From Tritrichomonas musculus (taxonomy: Eukaryota; Parabasalia; Tritrichomonadida; Tritrichomonadidae): a stretch of DNA of 64,000 bases. The stretch covers positions 1 through 64,000 of the forward strand of contig JAPFFF010000035.1 of the NCBI GenBank assembly GCA_039105265.1, in the 5' to 3' direction. Below the pieces are notes generated by a model. The model had not been told where the DNA came from and searched no databases. It was given only the letters and a program-made list of their open reading frames with translations. Below, in pieces: positions 39,548-49,808 of this stretch (position 1 is its first letter; each line of letters starts with the position of its first letter). The position numbers were made by a program, and so were the translations under genes.

Positions 39548-40924
39548 ATGTCCTTCCAGTATAGCTCAGATAGCGATGTTAGTCTATTTGACTCGATCGA
39601 GCAATTGGGTCAACAAGCTCCACCATCAGATCCGCCATCAGCTCCACCCGCAGACGATTGGTTCAAGAACATGACCCCAGAACAACTCGAATCAATGAAG
39701 CAGTACATCATGAAGCAGCAAGAAGAAGCAGCTAGATTAAAGAAGCAGCAAGAAGAAGATGAAGCAAGAAGGAAGAAGAAGCAGCAACAAGAAGAAGAAG
39801 AAAGGAAGAAGCAGCAACAAGAAGAAGAAGAAGAAAGGAAGAAGCAGCAACAAGAAGAAGAAGCAGCAACAAGAAGGAAGAAGCAGCAACAAGAAGAAGA
39901 AGAAGCATTAGCAAGATTGAAGCAAGAAGACGATGCAAGAAGGAAGAAGCAGCAGTACGTGCCATTTTCGAGTAAAGTATTTCCACCACCTCGATATCAT
40001 CCACTCCTTCCTCCTACACCAAATACATTACCAAAAATACCACCACCACCTCCAAGACTTGGTCCTATATCCAGACCATCTGGATTTACAGAACCACAGA
40101 AGACAAGTACCAATCCGAAGGAAGAAACAAAAATCGAAGATGTTGTTGAAGAACCATCACCAGCTCGCAAAGAACCATACAAGCCACCGAAAAGTGTTCA
40201 TGATATGAAATCCAATAGTGATTATAAGGAGGATAATGTTCGTCCATTCGACTTTCGAGAGGAAATGGAACGATTAATAGAAGAAAATGAAAACTTGAAA
40301 GACCGATTAACGAAGTTGGAGGAGAAAATGACTGGTGTAGAATTTCACATTCAAGACATAAATCACAATGCTGAAGAACTCAGGAAAGACATTGATGATA
40401 ACGACGAATACGCACTCGAGCTGATGAAATTGGAACTTACTCCAAAAAAGGTGGCGAAGTACATTAACAAAATTCACGACCTCAAGAAGGACGTGGCGAA
40501 TCTCAAAAATGCTCAACAAGCTGGTCCTCCAACAACTGATTCATTTGCAGAGAAGTATGTAAGAACTCAATTGATGGACAACGAACTAGACCATCTTCGA
40601 TACATGTTTGACACCATTCCCCAGACTTCTACAGCTGAACAAACATCATTGTTCAAGACATATGGATGGAAGTTGTCCAATTGCATTTATCATCTTCGAC
40701 CATACTTATCACCAGAAGAGAAAGAGAAGTTGGACAATTCATGCGACTTCGTTAAAAAAGACAGGAGGCAATCACCGAAACAAGTGATGAAGAACATCAA
40801 AACCTTCAATGAAGGTATGATAAAGAACCAATATCAACAAAAATCTGATATGAAGTCGAAAGGAAATGAATTCCAATATAATTTTCCACATCTAGATGAT
40901 GATGATAATGGATATCCTCAATAA
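39548..40924 (+). CDS. Polinton coiled-coil protein, about 458 aa, with Glu/Lys/Gln repeats
   Basis: The ATG at 39548 (MSFQYSSDSDVSLFDS) is preferred to 39509, whose first 13 residues are out of character. The order is an acidic Ser/Pro-rich start, a KKQQQEEEE repeat tract (about residues 58-135, a slippage-prone trinucleotide-type array), a Pro-rich linker (KIPPPPPRLGPISRP), then a long coiled coil (about 245-340) and a helical C-terminal domain. It is likely an elongated structural or scaffold protein. No enzyme motif is seen. It lies upstream of the polymerase, same strand. Confidence 0.6.
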   Translation: MSFQYSSDSDVSLFDSIEQLGQQAPPSDPPSAPPADDWFKNMTPEQLESMKQYIMKQQEEAARLKKQQEEDEARRKKKQQQEEEERKKQQQEEEEERKKQQQEEEAATRRKKQQQEEEEALARLKQEDDARRKKQQYVPFSSKVFPPPRYHPLLPPTPNTLPKIPPPPPRLGPISRPSGFTEPQKTSTNPKEETKIEDVVEEPSPARKEPYKPPKSVHDMKSNSDYKEDNVRPFDFREEMERLIEENENLKDRLTKLEEKMTGVEFHIQDINHNAEELRKDIDDNDEYALELMKLELTPKKVAKYINKIHDLKKDVANLKNAQQAGPPTTDSFAEKYVRTQLMDNELDHLRYMFDTIPQTSTAEQTSLFKTYGWKLSNCIYHLRPYLSPEEKEKLDNSCDFVKKDRRQSPKQVMKNIKTFNEGMIKNQYQQKSDMKSKGNEFQYNFPHLDDDDNGYPQ

Positions 40925-40992
40925 ACAATTAATTTTTTAACTTTTTTCTTTTGTTTTTATTTTTATCGTTTCACTTTTATTTTGTGTTAAAC

Positions 40993-43900
40993 ATGAACAA
41001 GGACATTGAAGATGATTTTTTAGATGCTATTGGAGATGTCTATGCTGATACCAAATCACAGTTTCGTCGTGAATATAATCGACGTGCTAAACAATATAAA
41101 AAGAACGACAAGTTTAAAGAAGAAATGAGGAAGCTCATGATTCCAGCAGGACAAGGTATTGGTTTTGCAACAGACATCAACCAAGATGAAGATAAGAGGT
41201 ATGCGTTTACTGAAACACTTAGACAGATTTATAAAATGAAACATGTTGGAAGACCTATTGTAAAAGCAATAGCACTTGATGGAACTCACAAGTACTTCAC
41301 ACTCAGTGATAAGCACAACATCGAAAGTACACTCGGACATATAACAGGAGAACTTGATTTAAGTGAAGACCAATCAGATACAAATCCATACATCTCAAAC
41401 ATGTTCATTCCTGTTCGATATGAGGTACAATTTATTGACATGAATAAAACAAATGATGGTGTTCATTTTCGAACCAAGATGCAAGATATGGATACTCATG
41501 AAATCTATGATGATGAAGTCGAAATTGATGAAGACTATCGAAATACACCAGAAGGAAGTTTTTTTCCATACATCAATCGTTCTCCAATAGACCTATCAGC
41601 ATATCAAATCTTTCATGAAGTAAGGAAAGAGAACTACAGAGATAATTGTTTTGTATATGCTTGTATACAATCAGGTGTGTTCACTGATGATGAAATAGAT
41701 GACCTACGATTTTTTGTTCAAACAAGAACCATACCTAATAACAAGATAATTGATGTTGCTCAAAAGTTCAAGTGCAATTTTAGCATCATTAGAGTTGTTG
41801 AACAACCTGATAAATACAAGTATGAAACAAGAATCAACACCAGAAAGAAAAAATGGTCTGTTGATTTTAAAAGAGAAGTTAAACTGATATTGTTCAAAGA
41901 CCATTATATGCTCAACAGGAAAATACCTTGTACATTATTCTACCTTCAACACTATGAAGAACTTGATAAAACATTTGCACATATGCCTTTTGAAAAAAGA
42001 TGTAAGATACAAAGATTGCATGATAATGGAAAGACTGTCAAAGACTATAATCATGAAGGAATCAAACCAATAACCTTTTTCCAAAAGATGTTTGAACTAC
42101 ATCTATTCGAAGAAATAAAAGCATGTGAAATGGATATAATCAACACAACTGAATATGACCATGTGAAAGATTATGTAAGTCTCGAATATAATGCAGAACA
42201 ATGTACAAGACTCATTGATAATAACAAGAAGAAACAAAATACATGGTCAAGGATTTATTATAGCGACTTCGAAACAAACTCTACAGTCAGTCCACATATA
42301 CCATATCTCAATTGTACTATCTTTCGAGATGGTGCCAACATACATAAAATATCTATTCAAGGTGAAGATTGTGGACAGAAGCTCTTGAATTATTTATGGA
42401 GTGGTTCATTAACATATTTTCACAACCTCAAGTATGATGCATGCTTTTTCATTAACACACCTGGATGGGATACACAGATAACAGAACGAAGTGGTACTGT
42501 ACTTCAAATCATCATGACATTATTCGAAGAAGGTACAAGGAAAGTCAAAAAAAGATTAACATTCAGGAACTCATACAGTATAATACCACAAGCATTAAGT
42601 AAATTTGCTACAATGTTCAACCTCAATGTTCACAAGGAAGTCATGGCATATAAGCTATATACACAAGAGAACATTCAAAGAAGAATTGTTGATGCTACTG
42701 AGTTCCAACAGCAATACATCGATGAAAACCAAGACAAGTTATCGAAAGAACAACTTGATGCAAACTGCAAGCAGATTATCGAAAATGCAAAAATAGCAAA
42801 TTGTTATAATGATGGCAAAATCGACATCATTAAATATGCCATCTTCTATTGTTTCAAGGATTGTATTGTTTTGATGAAGGGAATGGAAAAATTTAATAGA
42901 GACCTCGGAGAAGTCTTTAAAGAAACAAAGACAGATATGTATGGTGTTCATGATTTTATATCTATCAGTGCTATTGGATATTGCTTTGCAAAAAAATATG
43001 GTTGTTTTGATGGATGTTATGAATTATCAGGTAAGTGTCAAGACTTCATTCAACGATGTGTTTCAGGTGGACGAACAATGACAGCAGGTAATGAAAAGCA
43101 ATACATCGAAGGAAGGATACAAGACTTTGATGCAGTTAGCTTATATCCATCTGCAATGTATGTCATGGATGGTATACCAAAAGGAAGACCTAAAGTAATA
43201 CCACAAGGTACTACCCATGAACAACTTATGCAATATGATACATTCTTTATCGAAGTCAACATCAAGAAACTCGAATGTAAATCAAAAGAGCCATATAAAT
43301 TTGGACAAGTATTTACAAGGAATGAAACAGGTAGTAAAATATTCGGCAATTTCCTTGTTGACCATTATTATATCGATAAAGTAGGTCTTATGGACTTGTT
43401 CGAATTTTATGATGTTGAATATGAGTTAATACGTGGCTATTACTTTGATGAAGGATTTAACAAGAAAATCAATGAGTTCATTGAGAAGCTCTTTAATCTC
43501 AGGGCAAGTTATAAAAAGCAAAAGAACCCTCTTGAACAAACAATAAAGCTCCTCCTCAACTCCATATATGGCAAGTCAATATTGAAAGCAACAAAGACTG
43601 AAACAAAGACAGTACCAAAAAGCCAACTATACAAGTATCTCTGGCGGAACTACAACTTTGTCAAGGAGGTTGTTGAAGATGTTAATATTGATAAGTGCTA
43701 TGTCAAGAAGTTGAAACCAATTAATGACCATTTCAACCTACCTCAATTTGGTGCAAGCGTTCTCTCTTGGAGTAAGCACTTAATGAACAGGGTTATGGCT
43801 ACAGCTGAGCAAGCAGGTATACCTATCTACTACCAAGACACAGATTCTTGTCACGTTATGGAAAAAGATGTACCAAGGATAGCTGACTTATTCCAGTTCA

Positions 43901-44268
43901 AGTATCATCAACCTCTTATTGGTAAAAATATGTGTCAGTTCCATAACGACTTCGATGAGTTCGAAGGTAGTCAAGGGGAAATACACTCAAGAAAACTCAT
44001 TGCACTTGGTAAAAAGAGCTACCTCGATATCTTGGTTGATGAACAAGGAAATGAAGGATACCATATTAGACTTAAAGGAATTCCAAAACAAGTTATTCTC
44101 AACAAGTGCAAAAGGATGGGTATCTCAGTTGAAGAACTCTATGAAAGGATGTACAAAGGAGAAAGCATGACATTTGATTTGTTGGATGGTTCGAATGCAT
44201 TCAGGAAGTCAAAGACATTTCAACAAACCAACTTACCTAAATTTGCACGTACTCTTAGGTTTACGTAG
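40993..44268 (+). CDS. Protein-primed DNA polymerase B of the Polinton
   Basis: The start at 40993 (MNKDIEDDFLDAIGD) is chosen over 40951, which would add an atypical hydrophobic stretch. The exonuclease domain starts at SDFETN (about 424) with FHNLKYDA at about 476. Polymerase motif A is DFDAVSLYPSAMY (about 711-723), motif B is LLLNSIYGKS (about 850-862) and motif C is YYQDTDSC (about 946-953). This is the set of protein-primed family B polymerases that copy linear DNA from its ends. An N-terminal extra domain (about 212-330) has DNCFVYA...FKDHYM, a Cys/His pair resembling a papain- or OTU-like fold. Length, about 1091 aa, is normal for Mavericks. Confidence 0.93.
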   Translation: MNKDIEDDFLDAIGDVYADTKSQFRREYNRRAKQYKKNDKFKEEMRKLMIPAGQGIGFATDINQDEDKRYAFTETLRQIYKMKHVGRPIVKAIALDGTHKYFTLSDKHNIESTLGHITGELDLSEDQSDTNPYISNMFIPVRYEVQFIDMNKTNDGVHFRTKMQDMDTHEIYDDEVEIDEDYRNTPEGSFFPYINRSPIDLSAYQIFHEVRKENYRDNCFVYACIQSGVFTDDEIDDLRFFVQTRTIPNNKIIDVAQKFKCNFSIIRVVEQPDKYKYETRINTRKKKWSVDFKREVKLILFKDHYMLNRKIPCTLFYLQHYEELDKTFAHMPFEKRCKIQRLHDNGKTVKDYNHEGIKPITFFQKMFELHLFEEIKACEMDIINTTEYDHVKDYVSLEYNAEQCTRLIDNNKKKQNTWSRIYYSDFETNSTVSPHIPYLNCTIFRDGANIHKISIQGEDCGQKLLNYLWSGSLTYFHNLKYDACFFINTPGWDTQITERSGTVLQIIMTLFEEGTRKVKKRLTFRNSYSIIPQALSKFATMFNLNVHKEVMAYKLYTQENIQRRIVDATEFQQQYIDENQDKLSKEQLDANCKQIIENAKIANCYNDGKIDIIKYAIFYCFKDCIVLMKGMEKFNRDLGEVFKETKTDMYGVHDFISISAIGYCFAKKYGCFDGCYELSGKCQDFIQRCVSGGRTMTAGNEKQYIEGRIQDFDAVSLYPSAMYVMDGIPKGRPKVIPQGTTHEQLMQYDTFFIEVNIKKLECKSKEPYKFGQVFTRNETGSKIFGNFLVDHYYIDKVGLMDLFEFYDVEYELIRGYYFDEGFNKKINEFIEKLFNLRASYKKQKNPLEQTIKLLLNSIYGKSILKATKTETKTVPKSQLYKYLWRNYNFVKEVVEDVNIDKCYVKKLKPINDHFNLPQFGASVLSWSKHLMNRVMATAEQAGIPIYYQDTDSCHVMEKDVPRIADLFQFKYHQPLIGKNMCQFHNDFDEFEGSQGEIHSRKLIALGKKSYLDILVDEQGNEGYHIRLKGIPKQVILNKCKRMGISVEELYERMYKGESMTFDLLDGSNAFRKSKTFQQTNLPKFARTLRFT

Positions 44269-44355
44269 ATGGTTTAATTTTGATAGTTATGAACAAAGGA
44301 CTTTTTAACAATATCGGCTGGTATTGGAAATCTACTAAACTTAATTCTAAAAATT

Positions 44356-44967
44356 TTAATGAATCTGTATATGTTTTTTTTTTAATGGTTTACTTTCAGT
44401 TTCGAAATCATATATAAGTGGTTTATTATCTAAGGTGAAGGTATTTATACTACCAATAACTGATGGTGTATATTGTTGTTCACCTATATTGGAGTATATG
44501 GCATTACCTTGTAATGATACTAAATACAACTTAGTATGATTTAATATTGGTATATCTTTAACAGTATATGTTGTATTTGCTGGTATCTCAATAGGCAATG
44601 GAGTATTATACAAACCAGTTAATAATGCGGCTCGATGGGAAATAGAGGTTATTGTTAACGGTGTTTGTGTCTTTATTGTAAATGTACGAGTAGTATCATT
44701 ATATTTAAAAGATACCTCCGCAAGTGGATTTAAAACTGCTTCTATTTGCTTGATGGTATAATTATATCTATCTTCGAATTTAAGCTTGAATGGAATACTG
44801 TTATGTGTAAACTCTATATAATCATCTTTCGTACTCAACATAATATTACTTATTGTATTAATTGAAGATACAAAATATTTAATATATTTACACTTCCATG
44901 GTATATCCAAATTGATAGATACCTTATTATATTCATCAGCATTTGTACTCTGTACTGATACTAACAT
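44356..44967 (-). CDS. Candidate penton/minor capsid protein, about 203 aa
   Basis: The start at 44967 (MLVSVQSTNADEYNK) is preferred, lying 17 bases from the divergent fibre-like gene. It is beta-rich throughout, with FTIKTQTPLTITSIS, the LYLVSLQGNAIYSNIG strand pair and TPSVIGSINTF near the end. The pattern 'hydrophobic strand, small loop, IG...h-x-S-I' is like the C-terminal part of Polinton minor capsid (penton) proteins, which are single jelly rolls. The similarity is by eye only. It lies beyond the polymerase on the opposite strand. Confidence 0.45.
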   Translation of the reverse strand: MLVSVQSTNADEYNKVSINLDIPWKCKYIKYFVSSINTISNIMLSTKDDYIEFTHNSIPFKLKFEDRYNYTIKQIEAVLNPLAEVSFKYNDTTRTFTIKTQTPLTITSISHRAALLTGLYNTPLPIEIPANTTYTVKDIPILNHTKLYLVSLQGNAIYSNIGEQQYTPSVIGSINTFTLDNKPLIYDFETESKPLKKKHIQIH

Positions 44968-44984
44968 TTTATTATATCCAAAAA

Positions 44985-47936
44985 ATGTCAATTAAACTTT
45001 ATTCTTTGCAATCAAATGAAGCAGAGAAGCTCAAAGACAAGGATGTTGAGATAAGTGTTAATGATGAAGGTAATATTGATATTATAAGAAATGAGGACCC
45101 AGATGATTATCCTACGTTTAGTTGTTTATATAACAAAGCAGAAGTAGACGAAAGGGTAGTCAATGATTATATCGAAAATGGAGGAAAGCTTGATGGTTTC
45201 GGCAATGTACCTATTACACACAAATTTGCCAATTATTTAAAATATGTATTTAAAGGACCTGAAAAGACACCCCAATTAGAAGGCTCACTACCTGAAAAAG
45301 CAGAGTCATATAAGGAGTTGATAAAAGATGAACTTTGCGTAAATACCTTAAATGAATTTATTGAAGAAGAATCTAATACATGTGAGGCTATTCATGAGAT
45401 GTATACCGAATTGATGTGTGCTGTTGATGGATATGAACAAATATCAACAGATGAACAACTAGGACAAACAAAGGTTATTCGATATCTTCAAGACCCTGTA
45501 CCACTTCCAACACCAGAGCCTGACCCATTTTTAGCTGAGTTTGGTTATTCGAACCTGGGAGATTTATTGATAAATGTCATAAAGAATGAAAAAACTAACA
45601 TGACAACAAAGAGATTCTTATATGAGGCTTTTAATGAATCTAACTTTAAAAATTTCGTATCTAGGATATCTCAATACCATTGGAATCTAGATAAATTGTC
45701 AGTACAAAGAATAGGATATAGATACAAAGGGTGTACAGACTTGGTTGAGGCAGACCAAATTATTGAAGTAAGTAGCCCATGTGAATTCCTTGATATATAT
45801 ACAAGATACTACTTAGAAAATTACAAACACACTCCTCAAATACTTCAATATTTGCTGTTTTCGAGTGTATTAGGTTTAGGTATCTCAAAAGCCTTAAAAT
45901 TATTTCGACTATCCAAAGCTCCAGATAATAAAATTACCATTACTCATATTGATGGTACTCAAATGTCAGTCACCTTAAATGACCACTTAAATGACGTTCA
46001 ACGAAATATCGAAGTACTCATGATTGTAATTAATGATTTGATAGGACAAGTATCGCAGATAAAATCCTGTGATTGCAATCATGAAGAGGAGGAAGGAGGA
46101 GGTGGCATAGGTATCCCGCAAGATGAGATTGATGAATTGACGAACTACCTAAGAAATCAAAATCGACATCTTGAAGAACATTTCGGTGATATTGATGAGA
46201 ATATAAATAGATTGAATCTTGGTGAACAAGTACAGTCATTTCAAGATGCTATGCTTGATGTTGTTATGTATGAGGATGCAATACCTGATATAGCAAAACA
46301 AGCTATGGAACAACAAGACCAAGAACAACAAATACCAGTTTTTAGACCAATTGGCGACCGTTCGAACGGTCTATATAATCAAGATAGTAATTATGTTTGG
46401 GACATCATCTATGAGGAATGGCGAGAAAGAGATGATAACTTGGATAGACCTGCAGGATGGAGACGAAATAGGAATGCTCCTGTACCTCAAAATTACATGT
46501 GGGATGTTGTTCATGATGAATGGGTTATGTTAAATATTTATTATCCTTTCGAGGAAGGTTGGAGAGAAGGAGCTAGTGAAGCAATAGTAGATGTATTAAT
46601 ACCAATCTTTGAAAATGACCATAGAGGACATCTCAGGTATAGTGATAGATATGAAGAATGGGTGTTCTTTCCAGAAGAGAATTCATATCTACATATGCCA
46701 ACAAATGAAATGTTATACCGTAATAGAGAATATCATGCAGAATTAGGTCAATATGTAGCTTGGAATATTGTAGATGAGGAATGGCAAGAACATGGATATG
46801 ACTTCCAAGATGATGATTGGATTCATGATGAATTATTAGATGCTCCTGACAATTTAATATGGGATATGACACATGAAGAATGGGTTATTTTATCACAACA
46901 TTTGGAATGGATAGATAGATGGCGAACACAAAACACCCCAGCAGTAAATGCTCTTGTACGTGCAAGAAATAGTTTTGTTCAGGTTTTTGGAGAAATAGTT
47001 TGGAATGAAGATAAAAGGCAATGGGTTTGGGAACCAAAAGATGACCCATCTCCAATGGCGTTATCAATCGAAAATACAAAAGAAGTCAAAACAGATAACT
47101 CTTCCGCAGTAGCAATACCTGACTTTGTCAAAGGGTTTGATAAATTCGAGGAAGTATTAAAATGTTATGGTGTTCAAATATCGAAAGATACTCCATCATT
47201 AGACCCAGTTAAACCAGTACTTGGTAAATATATTATCAAGGGTGATTTAGAAGTAAATGGAAAAATAATATGTGATTCTATTCCAAGTGGAGGTACCTCA
47301 CCTGTAGACCCTGATTTTACTATAGAGAATGGTATACCTGAATTTGTTATTACTAATAAGGATGTATACTCTTTATCTAATACTATTAATGATGTTGCAT
47401 ACAACCTATTAGGCATCTTTGTACCCGATTTACAAAAACAAGCCTTTTTAAATTCGAATAAGCCTATCTTCAAGATAGTATTAAGAAAGAATGTAATATA
47501 TGATTTAGAAGGTAGGTATATCAAAGAGTTCTATATAACATCCAGAAATGGTAAAATAGTTTGTCCAGTTATTACCTACGATAAAGAGAATGATTATTGT
47601 ACCATCAATGATAACTCATCAACAGATGATAGGTATTATATAGCATTCGACAAAAGTCTACCTTTTCACCCTTATACTTTATATTTAAATGGAGAACTAA
47701 GTATTATGAATGAATATGAACCGACGGCATTAAAAACAGATAAGGCAATAAAATGTTCTATAATTGAAGCTGAAAATGCATTAAAACTCCATAAAAGCGA
47801 TGTTCACTACTTTTATAAACCATCTATCATCACAGAAGAAAAAATAGGAGAGGACGAATATTATAAGATGGTATATGAAATACCTGATATAAACCAACAG
47901 ATTGGACCATTAATTTTGAACAACTTAATCAATTAG
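44985..47936 (+). CDS. Large Trp-rich Polinton protein, about 983 aa, probable fibre or spike
   Basis: The start at 44985 (MSIKLYSLQSNEAEKL) is chosen over 44943. Residues 1-360 are mixed alpha/beta. An acidic Gly-rich hinge follows (EEEEGGGGIG). Residues about 470-700 hold at least five copies of a Trp motif spaced irregularly: YVWDIIYEEW, YMWDVVHDEW, YVAWNIVDEEW, LIWDMTHEEW and IVWNEDKRQW. After it comes KYIIKGDLEVNGKI, the type of segment often seen in viral and phage fibres, then a beta-rich C-terminal domain. A host-attachment role is inferred from this layout, not from a known family. It diverges from the penton candidate across 17 bases. Confidence 0.6.
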   Translation: MSIKLYSLQSNEAEKLKDKDVEISVNDEGNIDIIRNEDPDDYPTFSCLYNKAEVDERVVNDYIENGGKLDGFGNVPITHKFANYLKYVFKGPEKTPQLEGSLPEKAESYKELIKDELCVNTLNEFIEEESNTCEAIHEMYTELMCAVDGYEQISTDEQLGQTKVIRYLQDPVPLPTPEPDPFLAEFGYSNLGDLLINVIKNEKTNMTTKRFLYEAFNESNFKNFVSRISQYHWNLDKLSVQRIGYRYKGCTDLVEADQIIEVSSPCEFLDIYTRYYLENYKHTPQILQYLLFSSVLGLGISKALKLFRLSKAPDNKITITHIDGTQMSVTLNDHLNDVQRNIEVLMIVINDLIGQVSQIKSCDCNHEEEEGGGGIGIPQDEIDELTNYLRNQNRHLEEHFGDIDENINRLNLGEQVQSFQDAMLDVVMYEDAIPDIAKQAMEQQDQEQQIPVFRPIGDRSNGLYNQDSNYVWDIIYEEWRERDDNLDRPAGWRRNRNAPVPQNYMWDVVHDEWVMLNIYYPFEEGWREGASEAIVDVLIPIFENDHRGHLRYSDRYEEWVFFPEENSYLHMPTNEMLYRNREYHAELGQYVAWNIVDEEWQEHGYDFQDDDWIHDELLDAPDNLIWDMTHEEWVILSQHLEWIDRWRTQNTPAVNALVRARNSFVQVFGEIVWNEDKRQWVWEPKDDPSPMALSIENTKEVKTDNSSAVAIPDFVKGFDKFEEVLKCYGVQISKDTPSLDPVKPVLGKYIIKGDLEVNGKIICDSIPSGGTSPVDPDFTIENGIPEFVITNKDVYSLSNTINDVAYNLLGIFVPDLQKQAFLNSNKPIFKIVLRKNVIYDLEGRYIKEFYITSRNGKIVCPVITYDKENDYCTINDNSSTDDRYYIAFDKSLPFHPYTLYLNGELSIMNEYEPTALKTDKAIKCSIIEAENALKLHKSDVHYFYKPSIITEEKIGEDEYYKMVYEIPDINQQIGPLILNNLIN

Positions 47937-47947
47937 GAAGAGAATTA

Positions 47948-49808
47948 ATGTTTCCATTACTCAAACAATTCTTTGCTGAACATATTGATTCATTACCGAT
48001 TACCAGTAAATACATGATTCGATATAACGTTAATGGTCAATGGCGAAGTTTTCCATTCAAGTCGGAAAATTACAACAAATTAATGAATAAGTTTAATGAA
48101 CAAAGTTTCATATTCGATATGGATACAAAACCTCCTGAATACTTTTATGAAAACGGTGGTGAAGAGTTACCTGATTGGTCATTCTTTTCTGCATTACAAT
48201 TTACTAAATTGATTGATGTTGATGGTCACAATGATGTAGGTGGTTCATTCTTTCATTACTTAGTCAAACACAATATCAATAAACAAATCATTAAATACTT
48301 GCAACGATTACAGATATTCGATAAACTCGTTAATGAAGATGGTAAACAACGTGATGAATTAAACGATTGCTGTTTCATTTATGCACTTAAACAAACTGGA
48401 TGCTATAGTGAAAACGATTTGAATCTCATGAGATTAAGAATTAATAACAGATATTTATCTCAGTCATCAATCAATTCCATTTGTGAAGAATTTCATATTA
48501 AGATTCATTTGACATACATTAATGAAGACGCTAAACGAAAGAAAGCAACTGTTCAATCATATAAAGCTGGTAAACGTAAATCATTCATGGGTGACGAAAA
48601 TGCAAAACCAAATCGTACTCATACATTCAACGTTTATGAAAATCATTACTTCATTGAAGAGAAAACTCCATTCAGCACATATTACATTAAACATTTAGGA
48701 AACGCTAAAGCTGGTACATTAGATAAAGAATTAAAAGATGGTAAATGGCGTCCAGCTCGTTATTTCATTTCATCCTCAAATTTAGTTCGTGAATTATTCA
48801 AACAAAATATATTCACTCCAATCACTTATGGTCAATGCAGAATTCTTAACACAGTATTCTATAATGAAATTGATTCAGATATTTCAAACATCGATTTAGA
48901 ATACAATCCTAAAACATGTACTCAACTCATTAAACCTGACAATCATAAAAAGAAATCATCCACTTCATTATCCCGTAAAGATCCTACATATTGGTATGCT
49001 GACTTCGAAGCTGACGTATCAGGTGACATTCATAAACCATTCATGTGCGTTCTTCAATCTCAAAACGGTAAAGTTAATAAAGAATTCCATGGTGAAAATT
49101 GTAACGTTCAATTACTCAACTTCTTACCAGATAATGCAGTCATCTATTTCCATAACTTAGCGTATGACATTAGAATGCTTGCACAATTTGGAATCACTAG
49201 TTCAATCATTAAAGGCACAAAAACAATGAAGGCTGACATTAGATACAACAAGAAGATTCTTCATTTCAAGGATTCATTACCGATTCTTTCATGCAAGCTT
49301 TCACAATTGCCACAAATGTTTGACATACCAAACATCCAAAAAGAAATCTTTCCATACAAGTATTACACACTTGAACGATTATCCTCAAACAAAGGAGTCA
49401 TTAATGAAGCTGGATTAAATGAAGACAAACAATGGACTGACGCTGATTACAAACTCTTCAACACAAACATTGATAAGATACCTAACTGTCGCATTGATGC
49501 AAATCACTTTGATATGTGGAAATATGCTTCATTCTATTGTCAACAAGATGTAAACATTTTAAGACTTGGCTTTAATGCATTTCGTCAAGGTTTCATCAAA
49601 GACTTCAACATTGATCCATTCAAATATGTTTCCATTTCATCTCTCGCTAATGAAGTCTTTAATCAACGAGTCTATTATCCTAACAAAAACCTTTACAAGA
49701 TTGGCGGACATGTTCGTAAATTCTGTTCACATGCTGTATACGGTGGAAGATGCATGACTGCATACAATAAGAAATGGCATACAACTAAACCATTAAGCGA
49801 TTTCGATG
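47948..49808 (+). mobile_element. Fragment of a second, different Polinton
   Basis: It contains the N-terminal and exonuclease part of another protein-primed polymerase B. Codon choice (CGT, CATTAAA-rich) differs from the first Polinton, and the protein is only distantly similar to the one at 40993-44268. It begins 11 bases after the end of the fibre-like gene and ends where host kinase sequence starts. It is a partial copy (one gross break), with an open frame that suggests it is not very old. Whether it was inserted beside the first element or joined by recombination is unclear. Confidence 0.75.

Larger units (their letters stand above)
27965..47945 (+). mobile_element. Maverick/Polinton, about 20 kb
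   Basis: A large virus-like DNA transposon of the Maverick/Polinton class. The left terminus begins AGTAGTATATACGAGTCGG, followed by an A-rich tract and three 58-bp subterminal repeats. Its parts include HNH nuclease, Ulp1/adenain-like protease, retroviral-type integrase, packaging ATPase, double jelly-roll major capsid protein, candidate penton protein, protein-primed DNA polymerase B and a probable fibre, plus small genes. All core frames are long and open, so it looks young. It is close to whole, with about one visible break: no matching right terminus is found before the second element begins at 47948. Confidence 0.93.

Noticed and set aside
39732-40004. Leu/Ser-rich minus-strand frame
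   Set aside because: It is the shadow of the KKQQQEEEE repeat of the plus-strand gene.
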